Source of the DNA: Eutrigla gurnardus
Taxonomy: Eukaryota; Chordata; Actinopteri; Perciformes; Triglidae
Direction: 5' to 3'
NCBI GenBank assembly: GCA_963514095.1
Contig: OY741273.1
Coordinates: forward strand, 20,022,546 to 20,086,545
DNA length: 64,000 nt
Under the pieces are notes generated by a model, which was not told the origin of the DNA, ran no database searches, and saw only the letters and a program-made list of their open reading frames with translations. Of the stretch, positions 24,058-38,189 are shown in pieces; within the stretch, counting starts at the first letter, position 1; every line of letters starts with the position of its first letter. The translations under genes and the position numbers were made by a program.

Positions 24058-25384
24058 ACATACAAGCAGACAAGCTATATATAATTGATATCCTTTAAAC
24101 TGTGCTGCCTAAAACTGTAAATTAGACCATTTACCGGTAAAGTCGATGCCGATGGTGTTACTGATGGTATAATTACCAGTGTACTTAACATGACAGTAAT
24201 TTCATTGTGATCACTTCCATCCACAATGTCATGAGTGCTCTTTATGCAGGGATGGTAGTTGTGTGTGAGAGAGCCAGTAAAATAGCCTCATGGCTGACTT
24301 GCATTAGTATTATGTTAGAAAAGACCTTCAGCAATTACTGTTTGTGTTGTAGTCTGAGACAAAAACATAGAACTAATGTGGGTGTTAATGCAGTGCAGGC
24401 TCCAGTACCTGACTCCGCTAATAGTCCTTGTAGTGACACACGGAAACAAGTTTGGTGAGTTAATTGCAGTTTCAATACACAAAGTCTACAATGCAAGGCT
24501 AAGCCATTTATATCCATGCATGTATAACCGCAACACTGTAACGCACAATCAAGCAAAATGCATAATTTTTAATGTATGCTGCATTGATGTCACATGTGGT
24601 CATATCACCAGACATAAAAATAACACAGAGCCTGAATCCGATGTGTATTCAAATCCCACATAACTTTTGAAATGTGGTCTTTTAGGCCGAGGCGATGGAA
24701 AATTGTAGAACATTTCAAGTCCCTGTTTGTTTGTCTAAAAAGTTCCTTGCAGCATCCCTTAAAGCAGTTCCTTTCTGCAGAGGCACTGAAGGTCACACCA
24801 CACTCCCTGCACTTCCAGGGGGTAGACTGCTTTGCCTACTTGAACTGCCTGCGGTGTACACAGGCCCTGACTCCATACAAGGCACTAATTATTCATTCAA
24901 GGATTTTATACCTAATATACACTGCAGAAAAGGCGTCAGGCAGCACCTATGCTGCTAAAATAAAAGTGGTTGATGTCTAAACAGCACAGATCTATATGAT
25001 TCTAGGCTGGGGTGGATATCATGTTATTCCCCTGAGAATTGCACTGCTGCGCACACAGCAGCACAGCCTCTGATTCGTCAACATACTCGACCTAAGGCGT
25101 CGGGTCAACAATGTGTTGAGGCAATTTAAAGTGAATGTCTAGACCAAGGCATTGAACAACAGAATGCCAATGTTTGATGACTTAAGTGCAGTACATGACT
25201 AAAAGTAAAAGTACTTTCTTACATCCCTTTCAATGCCTGTAATAGAATGTTTTTGTTATTTCAAATCTTGCGATTAATAAGGCTCAGCAAACCACTTAAT
25301 TAAGAGTGAATTATACTGAATGTTTGAGTGACAGCAAACAGTAGAGTAGTTTTAAAAATCTGAGAGTGCTTAGACAGAATCACT

Positions 25385-25387
<3 letters not shown>
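24058..25387. other. noncoding DNA, nothing firm
   Basis: Around 25180-25220 the words ACTTAAGTGCAGTACA and AAAAGTAAAAGTACTTTC recall a common fish repeat built on AAGTAAAAGTAC, but the match is too short to call. Short frames at 24207-24980 lie on both strands without domains. Confidence 0.5.

Positions 25388-25435
<48 letters not shown>
25388..25435. repeat. (TG)24 microsatellite
   Basis: 48 bp of uninterrupted TG. Confidence 0.98.
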
Positions 25436-25439
<4 letters not shown>

Positions 25440-27182
25440 CCTACGTAAGAGCATTTTTCCCACTTCTTACCACTCCTCCTGACAGTACTGTATGTGTTAG
25501 GCTGCTTATTTGTACGTCTGCCTTTACATTTCTCTCTGCTCTCTCATGTCCGCCCGGACGTGATCTTTCTGTCAGCCCGTGGACGTTATAGATTGCTCAC
25601 CCAGGGGTTGGAAACATCCTCCCCTTCATCCACAAGGCCTTTTTAATGATGGTGGCCTACCAACAGGGGGTGGGGTTGGATGCTGCCACGGTACAGCTGT
25701 GAAGGCTCACTGCTGGCCAAGCCCTCCCGACCCTTGGCCCTTGTGCCCTTATGGCCTCTATTAAGAAAGCTGGCAGCAATGCGGTCGCTGGTGTGGTGAA
25801 GGAAGGATTTTGAGGCTCTACTCTGAAATAACTTACTTGTTTTCTGTCAATTTGGAGGAAGAGGCAGTGAGAGCTACGGAGACTCAATCATCGAGTGTGC
25901 ATATGCGTGCATGAGGGAGCGAGAGAGTCTGTGGAAGCTGCTCTGGCCAGTCTAAATAATTGAAACTCTTGTCCACTACTGTACTTGGAGCCAACAAGTG
26001 TGCTTGTGGGCAGGTAGTACGTGTCTGCCAGCCTGCCACGTCTCTCTCCGCATAGCTGATGGCGTTACCTGATCTCCGTGCCAGCAGAGTGATGTGCCTG
26101 CAGGCCCGGGGTGATAATGACCCCACCGTACAATGGGGCTCATTCACATCAAGTATTGCCTGACATACTTAGTTTAATTTAGTCTGTTGGGTGCAATTTG
26201 CAGTCGCGGTGACAAACTGAATTCACACCGTCGCAGGCCGGAGGGAGCTGAGCTGTGGTGATGTTTCTCAACAGATGTAAGTCCCACAGTGCATTACATG
26301 CCGCCCATACATTCCTAAACACATTTTGGAGACATGCATATGCGTGGCGTTATTCCGTCATGCTGTAAAATCCACAAAATCACACTCATTATGTGTCTTT
26401 CGAAGAGAAAGAGGCAGCAGACAGATATATTTTCTTTTATTTGTGTTGTGCTTTTTTTCCTTTTTTTTTTTAAATAAAACTATTCCTAGCATGAGGCAGC
26501 CAAAGACCTTCATATTTTGGGCTGGAATGACATAAAAGATGGCTTAAGATTTGCATGATTTTCAGACATGGAAGCCATGTGTCAAACGTGATATGTTCAC
26601 AAAAGAAGATTGGTGTTCATCAATATAAGAAATAAAAGACTGAGATTATTTTAGGCTTTTGAGTATCTATGCTTTTTTGCATGTGGACATTTTTTTCAGA
26701 AACCTCCAGCAATATTATACTATCTTTGTTTTTCAGATGCAATATGCCTGCAGGAATAGAGTCCCTTGCTTTGATGTTCTTTTTCTTTGATGTTACCATG
26801 TCCTTTCTGTGGCACAATTTACATTTGTGTTTTTCTTTATAGTGAATTATTAAAGGGGCTCTCTTCTTCAGCCAAGTCTCCTTTTTTTTTGAAAGTTCTA
26901 AAACTTGCAAAACATCCTTATAATAGTGCAATTCAATGCAAGTCAGTGTCGTTAAGTATAGTTAATTGCCACATGTGGACGTAAAATGTAGTCATAAGTT
27001 ATGATTAAATGTGTAACCTATGCTTTACGGTGAGCAATCACATCTCACCTAGTTTTACAACAGTCAAAATCTTCTCAATTATTGTAATGTTTTCAAAGAA
27101 AGAGCGTACACTTTGTGCTTGACTGCGCATAGCACAAATATTCTCACAAATATTCCTGATTACACAGCTGTATTTTATTTTA
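25436..27182. other. noncoding DNA, nothing recognised
   Basis: T-rich runs around 26445-26472 and 26880-26890. A 103-codon minus-strand frame (26620-26931) is Lys-rich because the DNA is A/T-rich and has no domain. Confidence 0.55.
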
Positions 27183-27222
27183 AATATATACAGTATATAT
27201 ATATATATATACACACACACAC
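27183..27222. repeat. compound (TA)n(CA)n microsatellite
   Basis: TATATACAGTATATATAT followed by ACACACACAC. Confidence 0.95.
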
Positions 27223-30200
27223 TCACAAACTCAGGACCAGCTTTCTGAGAAAGTGACTCAAGCTGGTGTTTGGTATCGGTCTAATGTTTGATTTCATTAT
27301 TAAATAAGCGTAATCTAATTAAGCAATGACAAGCTTCCATTCATACGTTTATCTAAATGTGCGGGGACATGAAACAGTAAGCCAAATGGTATTATAGGAT
27401 AAGCTCCCCCATTTGTCCCCTCTAAAACCCAGCCTGCAGTTCAGTGATCTGGGACGTTTAGAGACATGGGGATTCTTTAACAAAATCTGAATTGTCCATT
27501 TTCTAATGCTGCTCTACAGTATATTGCATAATATGGAAAGAGCACTTGATTGTGCTCATCACAAAAATTATGGAGCCAGCTAAGCAGACACACTGGCTAT
27601 TTGGTTCTGCAATAAATATTGATATACATCTAATGTAAAATGTTGGCTTCTCAGTGAAAGTGAAATTGGGCAATAAGTGAATTTCCTGTGGTTGTAAATA
27701 ATGTATTAATCTCAATAATGTGTATATTGCCAGACCCTGAGTGCTGTAATGAGACATCAAATCCATCCATTTATCCACAAATCCATTGTTATGCCTCCAC
27801 AATATCCGTGGTCAGAGGGCGTCATCATTTCCTTTTGAACGCCTGAACTCAAGGATGATTTGATCAGATGATGATGGTCAACATCTGATCAGAAATCACA
27901 TTTTTATCTCAAGAATTGATATGCTGGTTATGACAGTTCAACACAAATGTCTGGTTGACAGAGGCATACGACCGTGAGGCGGTGATTCTCATTTATAATG
28001 GCTTATTTATGATATGCAAATGCAAATTAGAGAGACTTTTAAATCAGTTTTGAACTTCTGCAGTTCATTTAGTCCCATTCAATTTAAAATGGCAGAGAAA
28101 ACAACTCTATAGTCATCTAATCCAGTAAAGGTAAAGCATCACAGTGAATGCCAAACTGGCATTTGCATGTTGAAAAATTAGAGAAAATTAATATTGGGCT
28201 GTAAACTTTTTTTCAGCCCCGAACGTGCACATTCACAAGCAGGAAGTGTTTGCGATTCTGCTTTCCATTTCTTGCTCCAGTGGGTTTGCATGAAATGAAT
28301 TCTTGCAAACTGTTAATGCTTATCTCACAATTGCGCTTCTGTCTTCTAAACTACACGAGCCAGGACTCCCAGCTCAAATACAGCATGGTTAGTGGCCCTA
28401 TTCACAGCACCACCTATTACTCTAGCATCAGCTTTGGACCTGCCAGGCTGCTTCTAGTGGCCATAGTAATTATAATGGGGGTAAAGGTGGAAGTGTAGTA
28501 TAAGGAGCAACACTGAAAATGTATTCTAAAGGGGTAGCCAGTGTGTAAAAGTGACAATAAAATATCCATATCTGACTAGTTGGGAGTACAATGTGTTGCT
28601 AAAACCATCAATGCACAGGGACCACTCGTAGTGTTGCAGTAGATGTTTGGTTAAGAGCGTCGAGCTTTGCAGAGGTGATGTTTGAACTTTTATTTGTTTT
28701 TTTTTTCAACAGCGAACGCAAATATATCTTTGAAATGATATTCTTGGATTAGGCTCCCTTTTTGTTTCTGCTGCAAAGGCATGGTTACTTTTATATCTGG
28801 AGTTCATTCCACGTTAGATATTCTGCCGCTTTCTCAAAAAGAGATAAAAGTGAATAAATCAAATGGAGAGAAAAAAAGAGCAGCCAGACTCTACGAGACA
28901 CATAACAAAGAGATCCTCGGCTGATGTAAGGCTGGTGTCATGGATGGCATATTTCCAATGTCTCTCTGGGGGAGTTTGTGTTAGACTCTGGGTGTGACAC
29001 GGCGTCTTGAGGTGTGACCACACTGTCTGGGTAGACACCTGAGGGGGAATGCAGCCACATACAATGGAACGGTCTCCAATAGCAGCAAGTGCACGTTCGC
29101 ACGTAGAAAGAGAACATGATGAAGTGAACGGCGAGACAATCAGTGCAAGGTCTTCATTTGCACTTCATCCTCACTGCTCTTAGATGAAAAGAAATGTTCC
29201 ACGCATGACTGACGTGCTGTTGTAAGCCACCGGGGCATGATGTAAAGTCAGATTCGAGGTACGGCACCGGGGAGTTTCGCAGGAAATCATCATCAGTTAG
29301 GGGCTATCGACAATCATGGCCAATCAAATTTGCTCCCCTTTTTCCTCTCAGAAGTATTTCACTCCCTGATGTTGCTCCCTGACAGTTTTACAACACGGAG
29401 GAGAGTTCAGCTGGGTTCGGATCTGCAAAGAGAAATGTGTCCAGGAGGTGCAGTCGCCGAGGACAGATGGAATGGGTGGAATTAACAGTCCCGGAGATGC
29501 TGAAAGCATGGTTGCCAACTGTTTTATGTTGGGAGGCAATCATGAATGCACTTTATGTGATAGCATAATTTATTTCAGAAAAAGAAAGTGAAACCCTCTC
29601 AGCCATGTGTCAACCATTGACCTTATTTTCTTAATAAAAATCCTGCGAGGGGACACAAAAGACAAAAACTTTAGACATCCAAAGCGCTGACTTTACTTTC
29701 CTGCTTTTATGACTACGTGCTGTAAATCTTTCTTATGGTTCGGATATTGTCAGATCTTATATACACAATCATCGGCGCAAAGCCCGCTTCAAACCCTTGG
29801 ATGTGTTTCTTGGGGACTGCCTAATGGATAATGCTGGCGCCTCTGTAATAGTCCAATCAATAACATCAAACTCTACATGATGTGTAACGCATAACGAGAT
29901 TTTTGAGCCATGGAGCCTCATTCAGGTTTTTTTGGGGGGGGTTTCTGAGCGAAAGCCGGCCGTCTGATCGCTTTCAGCGGTCCTGCACTCTTCATTTTTC
30001 TCAAGGCAAGGTGGAAATTGGACACGGAATGTGAGCTCATGCCATCTTGGGGACAGGCTTCCCTCGTAACCGAAATGAATACATTATGATGTTAGAGATG
30101 AGCAATGCGTATCTGTTACTCCATCTTCATCTCCATCTCCATCTCACTTCCTCTTCCTATCCCTCATGTTGTCCTCTGAGCAGTTTCAACCGGCTGCCGC

Positions 30201-30925
30201 TGCCTCTGGGGTGGAAGCCTCTTTTTAATCCATTTACATAGAGACAATTTAGCTGAGGCCTGGGTGTCATTATGAGCACATGTGTGCATGTTGTTGCATC
30301 AACTGCAGAGAGCAACAATTGTGTGCATGTCACATTGAGGGGAAGGAAGCCATCTTCGGGTGACTGCTGTTACATGGGGGGGATAAAAAAAAACATAAGA
30401 TGTGTGTTTCATAGTACAAGTAGTACAAGACAAAGCAATATTGGGCCTCACTAGAAGACTTTTTTTTGTATATCATAACTTATAGTCGGTGATGTTAATA
30501 CTGTCGGATGCAACAGACTGGACAGCAATCTACAAAAACGTCAGTTGTTCATTAACGCTTTAGTTCTTACCGATAGCACTTTCACAGCACTGTTGTTCAT
30601 ATTTGCTGAACAGCTACTACTTTCAACACTTGTTTTTATTTTTTTGCTCCTACTTTATCGGCGATGATATGATGTGGTTTCTGTCTTTCGACAAATGTAC
30701 TTATTCTAAGTCGATTTGAACAAAAGTATCTGCTAAATGCCCTTAATGTAAATTTAATGTTATATAATTTCCAGTAGTTATTATAGTTTTTTGTAAGTGG
30801 CTACATGTTATGTAAAAGTGTATAAAAGTGTATAAAAAGATACTGCTGTAAAATGCATGTCCCTTACCTGAACTTGATTCAGTGCAAGTTCTGTTTATCT
30901 CTAAGGTATAGTCAAGCTTAGGAAA

Positions 30926-30927
<2 letters not shown>
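27223..30927. other. long noncoding stretch with minor simple repeats
   Basis: It contains a T-run near 28697-28708, T7/G8 at 29927-29941, and a short CATCTC hexamer repeat at about 30121-30147. No exon, RNA gene or repeat family recognised in 3.7 kb; scattered 60-100 codon frames have no domains. Confidence 0.55.
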
Positions 30928-30972
<45 letters not shown>

Positions 30973-30996
30973 GTGCGTGTGCGTGTGTGTGTGTGC
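30928..30996. repeat. (TG)n microsatellite with interruptions
   Basis: About 43 bp of pure TG, then a TTGTGCGTGTGCGTG-type interrupted tail. Confidence 0.98.
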
Positions 30997-31399
30997 CTGT
31001 TGTGCCCACAATGAAAAGGGAGGGGGAAGTAGCTCTGCTGAATGATGACAAGTAATGGTTTCCAGCCCGGTGGTATTGGAAGCACAATTTGTCGTATTAG
31101 CGGAAAAACGCTAAGCCAAGTAACAAGAACTCATCACGTTTGTTATTGTGGCGACAACTCGCTCAATCCCTCAGCTGGACGGCCCCTGTGTGTTGTAGGA
31201 GTGTCGTGATAAATAATTGAAATGTTGACTCAGCCCAGTGGTCCGGGTCAGAACAAGCTGTATTTGTATGTGTGTGTGTGTCCGTGTGTTTGTGTGTGTG
31301 TGACACCATAGTGGGTTTAAAAGACTTAAGAGGCTGCTGTCTTAAAGGCATTATTGTATATTCAGCAGGGAGACAGTGCATAAGGTTTGGACAGATATG

Positions 31400-31400
<1 letters not shown>
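30997..31400. other. noncoding DNA with minor GT repeats
   Basis: Interrupted GT-rich words occur at about 31266-31302. Nothing else recognised. Confidence 0.55.

Positions 31401-31486
<86 letters not shown>
31401..31486. repeat. (TG)43 microsatellite
   Basis: 86 bp of uninterrupted TG, the longest pure dinucleotide tract in the window. His-Thr or Cys-Val frames across it are artefacts. Confidence 0.99.
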
Positions 31487-31490
<4 letters not shown>

Positions 31491-33599
31491 AGCTGTTTTC
31501 CATCCCCTAGCTGACATGCCTTCCATCCCACCATCACTTAATAATGTCCGAGCTAGCTGCAAGTGCTACGTAGCCACATATCTAGATGAAAACACACACA
31601 CACGCCGAAACACGCTGCCGGCTTTTGTGGCAGAGCAACCGAGAGGAGGTTAGCGTCTGCACTGTTTTTTTTTCAAGTCTTAATTTATGTCTGCAATTAA
31701 CTCGGCGAGCCACAGAGGCTGGATGCTCTCCACTGGATGCACATTCTCCAGTTACCACAGGGCGAACTGATCCTCACGCTTTGATTTAAACACAGTGGAG
31801 CGGGAGATACAGTGACAGGTCCCTAAACTACTATTGTAAAACCCCCGGTTTTGTTCTACTAAACGAATGCGAGACAAAACCTCAAACGTGTAATTACAGA
31901 GAATTAATCAAATCATTATTTAATAATAAGATATTTAAAACATCCTGTGGGTATTCTATAGTATTTTGATAATTTGGTTTAACCACAAACTTTTGTCTTT
32001 ATTTCCCAAAGTGGTCATTGTTTTTGCTACCCGATCTCCTCGCCATTTCCGCTTAACATTTGTGAGGAAACCCACAAGAGTCAAACAGAACCTTTGACCT
32101 GCCATTCAGTGTCAATATGGGCTGTGTAGGAGAAGGCACGCTTCCTGTGGCATTTAGCAGTTGTGTAAAATGTCAGAGAGATTTTCTCTTTAAAGCTGTC
32201 ATCATGTGCCTCGAGCCTGAAGTCGGGGCTGAATATCGAGCAGAAGGTGATGCGGGAAGAAGAATATGTATGAAAATAATACCACTTCTGCATTTTGGTA
32301 TCCACTACCGAGCACTTTAGCTTACCCCTGAAGCATGGGTCTGTACGCTGCCAGCAAAAGTTGACAAAAGGAATTCCAGACAATAAAATGTGTCAAAACA
32401 GTTTTCTGCAACGTTTAATTTGTATTGAGTTCTGCTGTCCATTTCCCTGAATCTAGTTTTATTGATTTTATAAAACTGATTGACACATAAAAGATAATCC
32501 ACCAAAGGATTTTTGAACACTACGCTGTGGAAAGGAACCACTCAACATGAAGCGTGTTTCAAAATCCTTTAACACATATTTTTAGAAGAAAATTAAATAC
32601 CAATATTCATTTTTTTCCATTGTAGAATTTTGGATTGAGTTAAAGAAGCAATCATTTGCCATTGCCATAGCTTTGGAATAACTTGTCCAACACTTGTGTT
32701 GCACTTTAAAACAAAATGTACTAAAGTGTTGTTAGAGGACAAAAATGGGTGTGTCAAAAACTTTTAGGTGTCAGGGGGTGATTATCACTGTCTGGGATAT
32801 GTAATTGATTTACAACAATACTGATTTTGATGCATTTGTATTTGTGTGCAGTATTAGATTAAATATTCTAATTTAATAGCCCATTATCACTTTTATATGA
32901 CTCATATTGCCCTTTGAAGTTTTTAACCTTCTAATTAGTATCATCCTTCAATTGTCTTTCATCTTTAATACCATATTACCTCATTTTCACTTCAAAGTAA
33001 CTCATAACTCAGTTAAGAAATAGACCACACCTATCTTGCTCTATTGTTGCACACGTGTGTGTGCAAGTGGGTGGGTTGGTGAATGTGTGTATAGTTTGGA
33101 TGTCTCCCACATCGATATCAACACAGTCATGAGTTTAGTTTCTTTGCTGAATTGACCTGCAATGCTCCATAATAGGGCAGCAATGCTCCAACTGGGAACC
33201 CTCAAAATAGCCTGCATTGCTATCTGGTTGACAATCAGATCGCCGAGCAGTTTTTTTAAATTATCCCAGTAATTTGTCCGCGTGAGAAACACTAGATGTG
33301 GCATGTGCTGCTTTGTCCCCTGACAATGTAAACAGACTGGTCTGTCTCAGTAACGGGCTGAATGTAAAGGAGGACTAAGCTGACTTGTTGTTCTATGGAG
33401 TGAAAAGGATTTATCATTCTGACTTCACAGCAGAATATTTCCTTGTTCTTTTTTCCATATTTGCATGTTCTATTGTGGACCTTTTTGAATGTTCTGTTAG
33501 TGCATATAAGAAATATTCCTTTTTCAAGATGGTTTCTTTGGAAATCTGTAGTTAACATGAGAGAATCTGTGCTTAAAGTTAAAAAAAAGCTGCTATTTA
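31487..33599. other. noncoding DNA, nothing firm
   Basis: Mostly AT-rich unique sequence. 32370-32780 has the look of an old interspersed repeat but I could not assign it. Frames at 32081-32541 and 33041-33603 have no recognisable domain. Confidence 0.5.
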
Positions 33600-33785
33600 A
33601 CAATATTATTTGAATTTAAATACTTCCTTTGTGTTGATTCTACATAAATTCCATCATTTTACATTTAAATATCCATTATAACATACTTTATTCTTAAGAA
33701 GAAAGAAAGCGAGTAATTGCGATTAATTACGGCAAATTGTGCGATTAATTAGTTAATTTGTTTTTAAACGATTGACAGCACTAAA
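33600..33785. mobile_element. hAT-like non-autonomous element, terminal fragment
   Basis: TGCGATTAATTACGGCAAAT, then TGTGCGATTAATTAGTTAAT, then AAACGATTGACAGCACTAA at 33717-33785 match the inner terminal sequence of a very common teleost element whose end reads TAGGGCTGTCAATCGATT on the opposite strand. The last bases are mutated (AGCACTAA for AGCCCTAA). The other end was not found, so the left border is a guess. Confidence 0.5.
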
Positions 33786-36700
33786 TAGAATGCATGATTT
33801 TATGTTTAATGGTAGTAGGATCAGCAATTGTGCAGGTTTTTAATGGGGATATTGATGGGTTGGAATGTACAGTTTATTATGAACTTATTGTAGGAGTTGA
33901 GGTTGAACATTAAAAATATAAGATAAAAAACCACCTTGGCAAAATGCATTAACAATAACCAAACTCAAAATATTAAAAAGCCAAAGATATCCCCAGTGAG
34001 GCGCAAGAGTTGCTTCAAGCCAAATACAGACATGAACTATAATATGTGTTTCATCATGGTCTATTTCTTTTTTTAATCACTGATATCCAATAAATGTCTC
34101 ACCACTATTAAAGACTTAGATATTGTTTATTCAAGACTCACTCACACTGCTTCATCAGGACTGTGTGGGTGTGGTTTGAACAGGTTGGAGAGACAACCCC
34201 GCCAGACAAATTCAATATTATGCTGTGCAAGGTAGCAAGTGACGCCACCTTTCTCTTTTTTTTTTTTCCAACCAAGCCTCTGTCTCTAAGCTTTTAGATT
34301 GTCTCCTCTGAACAGCTGTTATCTGGCAGGTACTGAAGATGACATGCCTTCTGGTTCTCTGAAACATCAGGTCCCAAACCCACCCCTAAGCCCTACACTC
34401 TAATCCTTGATTTAGTGCGAGGGGCTGAACAGTCAATGTCATGGTGGCTGAAGTTCAGCCCTCCGGTCAGGTCTGTGAAACAAAGTGGAGGCTTGAAAGC
34501 CAGCGCTAACCCATGATACTGGCCAGTGATTTGCCAATACCAAGCGAAGAGGGAGACAGCTGGTATTTACTGCAACAGTTGGGGCACACCATGACATGTG
34601 CTGTACCTCATATTTGCAAATACGGCACAGAGCATTCACATCAGACACTGTGGCTTTAAATACGGGAAAATAAATGTATGCTAATTAATTCAGAGAACAA
34701 ATGCAGAAAATAGCCAGTGTCACATTGAAATAAGTTCAGAAAAAAGAAATAAATGTAAATCTGTCATAACATTTATTGAATAAAAAGGACATGCTCGGTT
34801 GTCCATTCACAATGCCTCAATGTTTCAATAAATGTTTTAATTGCATTAACATTAAAATGAGTTCTGGAGAAAAATAGTCCATGAACCATCGTGTGCCTGT
34901 GATGCAAAAGAAACACTGAAATACCCCCCCCCCTCCGCTCCCCCATCAGATTTATGAAATGCCAAATCAAAAGTCAAGTGCGGCAAAGGCCACAGCAGCT
35001 GTTTCGCCACTGAGGACACAGCATATCAACAGGAAATGGAAAACAAGTGTGTTCCAAAGGTGGAGGAATTTGTTTCATCACTTGCCCTGCAGCCCTTCTA
35101 TACCAGGTTCCCTTCGCTGCTATTTAACTTGGAATCAAATGTCACTTCAAAACAAAGGCTGGGGTTTGGAAAACGCTGTGAGGAAAGGATTCAATTTATA
35201 TTGTTTGGAATAAATTAAGGAAGAGTGTCTGAACAGAATAAAGTCTCCGCCGAACTTAATCAAGAGAAAAGTGGCATGACCCTACATTGTTTCTCGGATT
35301 TGTAGACAGATGAGATCCCAGCTTGTTGTCTCTTAAGGTCAAATGGAAGCTGTTCCTCCAATATGGGATGTCTATTTCAGGGGTTTGTGGGTTCCATTAA
35401 TTTGCTGACCCCAGATCAAATTTAATACCAGATGGAAAGGAGGCTGCTCTGTGTTCGACTCTTGGCACGGTGCACATATGAGGTCCCTGATGATTCTGTG
35501 TGGTAAAACTACTCAGTCCACATTTTTAGAGCACACGGCCCTAATTGCTTCATGCTTTAGCATTTTTCCGCCTAACTAGATCTGCACCACCCTGCCCACA
35601 AGGGAGTCGTGAGTATCTGTTGTGGCTTGTGGCCATCTTGCCATGCCTTATTTTTCCTAAACACAGTTTCCATCTGTTTTTGGAAAACAAACCATAATGT
35701 CCTAAATGGCGAGTAATGTATTTATTCAGGAAACAATCTCGCTAAACAGCGTTTGAGAAAAACACTTTGTAGTCTTGCATGTAATCGCGTTCGTCAGTTC
35801 ACTAATGCCTGCGGAAGAGATTTGGCCCTCTTATGACTTCAAAATATTTGCTTGGAAGTTGCTCACACATAAAGATTTGCTCAGATTCGGCCCACTGCTG
35901 TTTCTGGGTGTGTCGTCCACTCGGTCAATAACAACAGGAGCTCTCTCCTCGGCTTAACGTCAAGTCACACACACTCTCTCCTTCATAATCAAAGCTTCCG
36001 ATTGTTAGTTCACCTCGGTTATTTATATTCCTCAGTCTTTCTTCATCCATCTTTCCACTTTCCCTAACTCTACCACCTTTCCATCTGCCTTTCCCTCCAT
36101 CATTTACCATCCCCGAATGCTGAGTGACAGATTGACATTGAAACAGTAAATACCCCCCGACCCCCCACCCTCACGGTCGCTCCCTCAACTCATCATCACA
36201 GGTCCCAGACTGATAACGCTTTGCTGTCGACCTTCCTCTTTCCCCCCGTGTTGCACATTAAGTTGTGCTTCACCTGAAGGAAAAGGATCTCCCACCTCAC
36301 ACCTCTGGTTTGAGTGAGGAGGACAGAGCGATACAGCCCGGGAGCGAGGCCACTGAGTGAAAGATATCTCTCACCCCGCTGCCCTTTTGTGATGGCCTGC
36401 AACGAAGCTATTTAAATGCATCGGGAATAATACGGCCTGAAGGAGAAGGATCGAGGGTGGAGATACACGGGGAGATGGGAAGGGGGGGTTCCACATGCTC
36501 AGCAGGCAGAGAAGAAGATGTGTGCCGAGGAAAGGTGGGAAGTAAGAGTCTGGCGGTCTGGATAGTGGTTGTAGCATGTGAGACCATCCTTTTGGTTGCC
36601 CTAACCAAACTATACCATACCTTCCTTATTGACGTTCTAGTCTGGCAGTAGGGTTGATGTGTAGATGGAAGGGGGAAAATGTGGTATGCGTAAGGAGGCA

Positions 36701-37342
36701 AACAGGAGCGGTGCTATTCTTATTCATCATCAATTCTTTTTTGGCATATTTTGAGAACAAACAGGTTTGCCATGTTGCTGTGTGTGTCTGTGTGTGTGTG
36801 TGTGAGATAGAAAGAAGAGACTAAAGTCAAATGCAGAGCCAAGGGAGAAAACTCGCATCTCTCTAGCTATCTACACACACACACAAACACACGTCCATAT
36901 ATTTATATATTTTTTCTTTGAGAAAGTTACAGGAACGAAACAGGATTGAAATAGAAGCCTCCCAAAAAAGATCATCAATAATAATGAACTGATGGCTCCA
37001 TAAAGGCGTTCTCAGCAGAGCAGGATTAAGAGTGAAACTACGGTGATAATATTTCCATAACGATACAAACACACATTAACATGTCCCGTCATTGGGTTTT
37101 AACTACGGCTCATTGCACCCTCAAATTGAATTCCGAAAGATAACTAATACTGCTGGCTCATTAAAGACCACAGCACAATGATGAAACCATGTTGGGCAAA
37201 CACACAAAATGATCAGAATTAGAACCCCGTGAGATTATCAGTTGGATCATATATTTATAACTTAAAATATTTTAAAAAATAACATTTTGGTTTTCCTTAG
37301 GCAGGGTGATAATAAGTTCAGTACACATTGTGTGTCTTTAAA

Positions 37343-37346
<4 letters not shown>
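33786..37346. other. long noncoding stretch, nothing firm
   Basis: C10 at 34924-34933, a pyrimidine-rich block at 36010-36110, and short GT runs at 36780-36804. A frame pair at 34959-35218 overlaps itself in two registers and shows no domain. No repeat family assigned. Confidence 0.5.

Positions 37347-37382
<36 letters not shown>
37347..37382. repeat. (TG)18 microsatellite
   Basis: Uninterrupted TG dinucleotides. Confidence 0.98.
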
Positions 37383-37385
<3 letters not shown>

Positions 37386-37554
37386 ATGCAAATGTGATTT
37401 GGTGTCTGTAGGCGGGCGGAACGTTTGTTTGTTGGCGGCATCGTTCCCCTAAGTCCTGTCTAATGGGGATAAGGGAATGGCCTGTGGCAAGAAAGATAGA
37501 AGGATGTTGTGTTTATTCCGACGGGTCCACGGGCTACAGCCCCGACATCACAAC

Positions 37555-37690
37555 AAGGGTGGGGGGGGGGAGGAAAGGAGAGGAATAAGGAATTCACCAG
37601 AGAAGAGTGATGATTAAGACAACAAAGAGTTATAGGAAGAGAAAGGCGAGGGGGGGATTATTGGGAGGAGAGGGACGCTGGGGAAAGTCA
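37555..37690. repeat. poly-G and purine-rich plus strand
   Basis: A G-run of about 11 (37560-37570) is followed by a strand dominated by AGGAAAGGAGAGG-type sequence, including a second G6-7 run near 37650. Confidence 0.75.
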
Positions 37691-38189
37691 GAGACTTACA
37701 CCCTGTCAGAAGAGTTTTAGTGTCGTAAAAAGATCCTCATATTGTAGCCCTGCTATCCACAGTTGGAGTATTTCAGGCCCAAAGGAAGGCTAAAACCCCC
37801 AAATGTGGCTTTAATCATTAGTCAGTAATCAGTCACTCGGTTTTATTGGTGATGGATGCAAAACTGTAACTACACTCATGCATAAGCCTGGTTATATAGC
37901 CACATTTTGAATACTTTTTCTTATTTCCTGACAGACTGTGTTGAACTTTTGCCATACGGGATGTAAACAGATACAAGTTTATGGACGGGAGACTCGTGTA
38001 AAATGCTCGTGTTAGCTTTTGAGTGTAATTATAAGAGGGAATGTTGAAGAAGACAGTATCTACTTTTGCAATTTGTTTAATTGGTTAACTGTATATGTCC
38101 AGCCAAAATTGCAGTAACAGCTACAAACAATTGAAGTAATGGGTCAAATCTAATACATGTATAATGAACAAAAGTAAGCAAAATGCAAA
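37691..38189. other. noncoding DNA, nothing recognised
   Basis: No exon or repeat recognised. Confidence 0.5.

Noticed and set aside
25180..25220. AAGTAAAAGTAC repeat fragment
   Set aside because: Only about 25-30 bp resemble the family, too little to annotate.
32370..32780. Possible old DNA transposon near the GTGTCAAAAACTTTTAGG phrase
   Set aside because: No terminal repeats, target duplication or transposase peptide could be recognised.
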